Shown in pieces: positions 61,706-64,000 of a stretch of DNA of 64,000 nt. The position numbers were made by a program, and so were the translations under genes. Numbering within the stretch: position 1 is the stretch's first letter; each line of letters opens with the position of its first letter. The DNA comes from Acidovorax sp. RAC01 (GTDB lineage Bacteria > Pseudomonadota > Gammaproteobacteria > Burkholderiales > Burkholderiaceae_C), in contig NZ_CP016447.1 in NCBI RefSeq assembly GCF_001714725.1, positions 1,875,001 to 1,939,000 on the forward strand, in the 5' to 3' direction. The notes beneath the pieces were generated by a model. It worked only from the letters and a program-made list of their open reading frames with translations. It did not search any database and was not told the origin of the DNA.

Positions 61706-61924
61706 ATGAATGAAGACACCGTCAAGGGCAACTGGAAGCAGTTCAAGGGAAAGATGGTTGAGCAGTGGGGCAAGCTCACCGATGACGATTTCGATGTCAT
61801 CGACGGCAAGCGCGAACAGCTGCTTGGACGCGTGCAGGAACGTCACGGGATCGCACGCGACGCCGCTGAAAAGCAGCTCAGCGACTGGCAAGCCCGCCAT
61901 CCCGACTTTCGCTTCAACGGCTGA
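61706..61924 (+). CDS. CsbD family stress protein
   Basis: This 72-residue hydrophilic protein matches CsbD (YjbJ-like), small proteins induced by general, osmotic or envelope stress. It reads MNEDTVKGNWKQFKGKMVEQ, then WGKLTDDDFDVIDGKREQLL and GRVQERHGIARDAAEKQL, the classical order of blocks including the WGKLTDDDL-like motif. ATG at 61706 has a TGGAGGA site. Their biochemical role is unknown. The following gene encodes an exported cysteine-repeat protein 90 bp downstream on the same strand, and the two may be co-induced. Confidence 0.93.
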   Translation: MNEDTVKGNWKQFKGKMVEQWGKLTDDDFDVIDGKREQLLGRVQERHGIARDAAEKQLSDWQARHPDFRFNG

Positions 61925-62014
61925 CCCTGCAGCCTGCGTGGTCTGTTTCTGCCCGTCGGGTCTGACGGCCCGGTACGCGCTCTTCCCCCTGACACCTGAT
62001 TTGAGGAAAAAACC

Positions 62015-62599
62015 ATGAAAAACCTGACCCATACCCTGATCGCCTCTGTGTGCGCCGGCCTGATGGCCACCTCGGCCTTCGCCATGACCGGCGAGGAGCA
62101 CAAAACCGCCAAGGACCGAATTTCGGCGGATTACAAGGCCGCCAAGCAAAAGTGCGATGCGCTCAATGGAAACGCCAAGGACGTTTGCATGAAGGAAGCC
62201 AAGGGCGCAGAAGACGTGGCCAAGGCGGAGCTTGAATCCCAGTACAAGCCCAGCGAGCGCAACACCCGCAAGCTGGCAGAAGCCCGGGCGGATGCCGAAT
62301 ACAACGTTGCCAAGGAAAAGTGTGACGACCAGCAAGGCAATGCCAAGGATGTCTGCGTGAAGGACGCGAAGGCCGCCCATGTGAAGGCCAAGGAAAACGC
62401 CAAGGTGGCTGCGGCACAGGCCAAACCGGCCGCGACCGCCGCCGGCCAGGGCGCTGCTGTGGCCGAAGCCCGCAAGGACGCCTCGGCCGAGAAGAACGAG
62501 GCCAACTACAAGGCGGCCCGCGAACGTTGCGATGCAATGTCGGGCGACGCCAAGTCCAAGTGCGTGGACGACGCCAAGCGCGTGCACAACCAGAACTGA
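62015..62599 (+). CDS. Exported protein with three cysteine-pair repeats
   Basis: I do not recognise a named family. This 194-residue protein has a signal peptide (MKNLTHTLIASVCAGLMATS, cleavage near AFA-MTG) and a highly charged, alanine/lysine-rich mature part. Three repeats of about 25 residues each hold two cysteines ten apart: KQKCDALNGNAKDVCMKEAK, KEKCDDQQGNAKDVCVKDAK and RERCDAMSGDAKSKCVDDAK. The spacers between them are helical and partly low-complexity (KVAAAQAKPAATAAGQG). The pairs could form a disulfide in each repeat in the periplasm, or bind a metal. It follows the CsbD gene and is followed by a terminator, so it may be a stress-induced envelope protein. Confidence 0.8.
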   Translation: MKNLTHTLIASVCAGLMATSAFAMTGEEHKTAKDRISADYKAAKQKCDALNGNAKDVCMKEAKGAEDVAKAELESQYKPSERNTRKLAEARADAEYNVAKEKCDDQQGNAKDVCVKDAKAAHVKAKENAKVAAAQAKPAATAAGQGAAVAEARKDASAEKNEANYKAARERCDAMSGDAKSKCVDDAKRVHNQN

Positions 62600-62669
62600 C
62601 CGCGGTCGGTGCCGCCGGGCACGCGCTTGAGCGGCCTGTCGGCCCGCGGTTCCTGTTCCTCCCCATCAC

Positions 62670-62692
62670 AAAGCCCCGCCTTGCGGGGCTTT
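62670..62692. terminator. Rho-independent terminator
   Basis: AAAGCCCCGC (62670-62679) and GCGGGGCTTT (62683-62692) form a perfect ten-base stem with a CTT loop, so T-rich ends are present on both strands. It lies 71 bases after the cysteine-repeat gene. Confidence 0.85.
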
Positions 62693-62832
62693 GTCGTGTG
62701 CGGCCTGGCGCCTGGCTCTTTGGGAAGGCAACGCATCTGGCAAACATGGTGCGAACAGGCCCTGGTGCCATCCCGTGCGGCCGAGGCAGCGCGTTTGGCG
62801 CATCCGGTCTGGTGCGCAGGCGCCCCCTAACG

Positions 62833-62846
62833 CTGACCTGGGTCAA
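62833..62846. promoter_or_regulatory. Candidate FNR/CRP-type site upstream of hemerythrin gene
   Basis: CTGACCTGGGTCAA differs at one position from TTGAC-N4-GTCAA, the pattern bound by FNR/Dnr-type relatives of CRP. It contains the perfect inverted repeat TGACC/GGTCA and lies 107 bp upstream of the hemerythrin start. The assignment is by pattern and by the oxygen-related nature of the target. Confidence 0.35.
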
Positions 62847-62952
62847 TGCTCCGCGCGCGCAGGCTGCTTAAGCTTGCGGCGACCCGCATGGCTGCCGTTG
62901 CGCCGTGCTGGCTACAGGCTTTCGTTCACATCCCCACCCCAAGGATTTCGCC

Positions 62953-63471
62953 ATGGCCCGACTGGAATGGTCTGACGCGCTCAACCTCGATCTGCCCCTG
63001 ATGGATGACATTCACCAGGAGTTCGTCGAGCTGCTCTCTGTGGTCGATGGCGCCGACGATGCGCAGCTGCTGCCTGCGTGGCAGGCCCTCGTGGAGCACA
63101 CCGACCATCACTTTGCGCAGGAAGACGCCTTCATGGCCTCAACCCGTTTTGCATCGGGCAACTGCCACACAACCCAGCACCGGGTGGTGCTCCAGGTCAT
63201 GCGCGAAGCCACGGCACGCGCCCAGCAGGGCGATATTGAGGTGCTGCGTGTCATGGCCGGGGAGCTGGCGCAGTGGTTTCCCCAGCACGCCCAGAGCATG
63301 GATGCCGCCTTGGCACTGCACCTGCGCCGCGCAGGTTTTGACCCGGCGACGGGCATCGTGCACGCACCCGAGGCCCTGCCTGGGGAGCTGATCCACGGCT
63401 GCGGCGGCGCCTCGTGCTCCGATGCCGCCACGGGGCCTGCTGTCCGGGCCCAGGAATCCGTGCCTGCCTGA
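62953..63471 (+). CDS. Hemerythrin domain protein
   Basis: This 172-residue protein binds a di-iron centre. The bacteriohemerythrin ligands can be followed: the start LEWSDALNLDLPLMDDIHQE with the first histidine, LVEHTDHHFAQEDAFM with the next histidine(s) and a glutamate, and CHTTQHRVVLQVM with further histidines. A final part after the domain ends in a cysteine-containing tail (GELIHGCGGASCSDA), not typical of the core family. Such proteins sense or store oxygen, or handle nitric oxide. ATG at 62953 has an AAGGA site at 62941. No partner domain is fused. Confidence 0.88.
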   Translation: MARLEWSDALNLDLPLMDDIHQEFVELLSVVDGADDAQLLPAWQALVEHTDHHFAQEDAFMASTRFASGNCHTTQHRVVLQVMREATARAQQGDIEVLRVMAGELAQWFPQHAQSMDAALALHLRRAGFDPATGIVHAPEALPGELIHGCGGASCSDAATGPAVRAQESVPA

Positions 63472-63488
63472 GTCGGAAGACATGGTGT

Positions 63489-63553
63489 TTGCTATAAAAA
63501 TAATAGCTTTTTGAGTCCGATGCGCTTGCCCTGAAGGCTTTTTGGGGCTTCAG
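63489..63553 (+). repeat. AT-rich dispersed repeat, copy 7
   Basis: TTGCTATAAAAATAATAGC is followed by TGCGCTTGCCCTGAAGGC and a TTTTTGGGGCTTCAG tail. The order of blocks matches the other copies. It lies between the convergent hemerythrin gene and the last gene in the window. Confidence 0.68.
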
Positions 63554-63610
63554 TCGCGTTGAGAGTGCGTCCACCCATGCCGCCCGCAGGCCCTGCCGTG
63601 TGCCGCGGCG

Positions 63611-63979
63611 CTAACGGCTGCCGACCCGTGGCAGCAAAAGGCCGCTCATGCGCCATGCCAGCTCACGCAGTGCGCGCCGCAGAGCGGGCGACGAGGGAAC
63701 CTGCGACGAGCCGCTGCTGGCCTGGCTGGCAAATGCGGCCCGCACCACATCCTGCTTGGCCGCCATGAGCGCCGCGCGGTCGCGCTCGTGCAAGGCGCGC
63801 AGGAGCCGGTCGCGGTAACGCTGCAGCCGCAGCGCCTCCCGCTCGGACAGCGGCGGTACCGGGCCGGCGTTCCAGGGCGCCTGGCCCTCCAGCAGGCCGG
63901 ATGCCTGCGCCACCAGGTGCCGTGACCAGGCCTGCAGGGGCTCGACGCGATGCCTGTCAACGGGTGATGCGCCGCTCAT
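63611..63979 (-). CDS. Hypothetical protein, arginine-rich
   Basis: I do not recognise this 122-residue protein. It begins MSGASPVDRHRVEPLQAWSR, is rich in arginine, alanine and leucine and appears fully helical (for example LSEREALRLQRYRDRLLRAL and LRRALRELAWRMSGLLLPRV), without signal peptide or membrane segment. Its start ATG overlaps a TGA in another frame by four bases, which suggests that an upstream minus-strand gene, of which only the last few codons would lie in the window, ends there and is translationally coupled. This coupling and the normal codon use favour a real gene. Confidence 0.6.
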   Translation of the reverse strand: MSGASPVDRHRVEPLQAWSRHLVAQASGLLEGQAPWNAGPVPPLSEREALRLQRYRDRLLRALHERDRAALMAAKQDVVRAAFASQASSGSSQVPSSPALRRALRELAWRMSGLLLPRVGSR

Positions 63980-64000
63980 TCGGCGCTCCCGGGCACGGCA

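Overview
The window is high-GC DNA that reads as a piece of a betaproteobacterial chromosome, most likely family Comamonadaceae and close to Acidovorax. This rests on gene content and order (gatC-gatA-gatB divergent from mreB-mreC-mreD-mrdA; lplT divergent from alr, with radA, ilvE and a CHCC zinc-finger gene nearby), on the strong G/C third-position bias, and on two dispersed non-coding repeat families of a kind I associate with this family. I found no rRNA, tRNA or CRISPR array. Most of the window is housekeeping or ordinary accessory metabolism; mobile DNA is limited to one IS5-group element plus a small relative abutting it.

Layout. 0-2 kb: a truncated EamA exporter gene with an IS5-group insertion directly upstream of its start. 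2-5.5 kb: lplT and alr, divergent, and a membrane protein of unknown function. 5.6-9 kb: argP/argO-type regulator and exporter pair and an orphan oligopeptide-type binding protein. 9-16 kb: glutathione transferase, ketopantoate-reductase-like protein, HpaI-like aldolase, radA, a small membrane protein, ilvE, a GT4 glycosyltransferase and a CHCC zinc-finger protein. 16-19 kb: a minus-strand surface-polysaccharide group (O-antigen ligase, an unassigned glycosyltransferase-like protein, a GT25 enzyme). 19-27.4 kb: nitronate monooxygenase, LysR regulator, YbfB-type MFS transporter, a two-component system, ampG and an M48 peptidase. 27.4-30.2 kb: a segment of less GC-biased codon use with a secreted serine hydrolase and a divergent LuxR-type regulator. 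30.2-35.2 kb: a metallo-beta-lactamase-fold hydrolase, a GspE/PilB-like ATPase, exonuclease III, pyrE and a DUF4124 protein. 35.4-43.6 kb: gatCAB and the mre/mrdA shape-determination cluster. 43.9-52 kb: EamA exporter, DcaP-like porin, a complete polar amino-acid ABC transporter, a TSUP permease, and a GMC oxidoreductase with a divergent LysR regulator. 53-57.2 kb: an Mla-type lipid-transport operon (STAS-fused permease, ATPase, MCE protein, PqiC-type lipoprotein). 57.7-61.2 kb: an exported DUF1501/DUF1800 pair. 61.7-63.5 kb: CsbD-like protein, an exported cysteine-repeat protein and a hemerythrin.

How the genes work together. Several loci concern the cell envelope: phospholipid handling (lplT, mla-type operon), peptidoglycan synthesis, shape and recycling (alr, mre/mrdA, ampG), LPS decoration (16-19 kb) and outer-membrane uptake (porin plus ABC transporter).

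The most unusual signals are in non-coding DNA. A GC-rich hairpin repeat occurs four times, every time at or just after a stop codon and in the same orientation as the gene it follows. An AT-rich repeat occurs about seven times; one copy appears to have become the signal-peptide coding region of the PqiC-type lipoprotein, and another encodes the end of AmpG. Other points are an IS5-group element and a mini-element sharing one CTAG target, interlocked translation signals of the exonuclease III and pyrE genes, and a rare-codon patch inside gatB.
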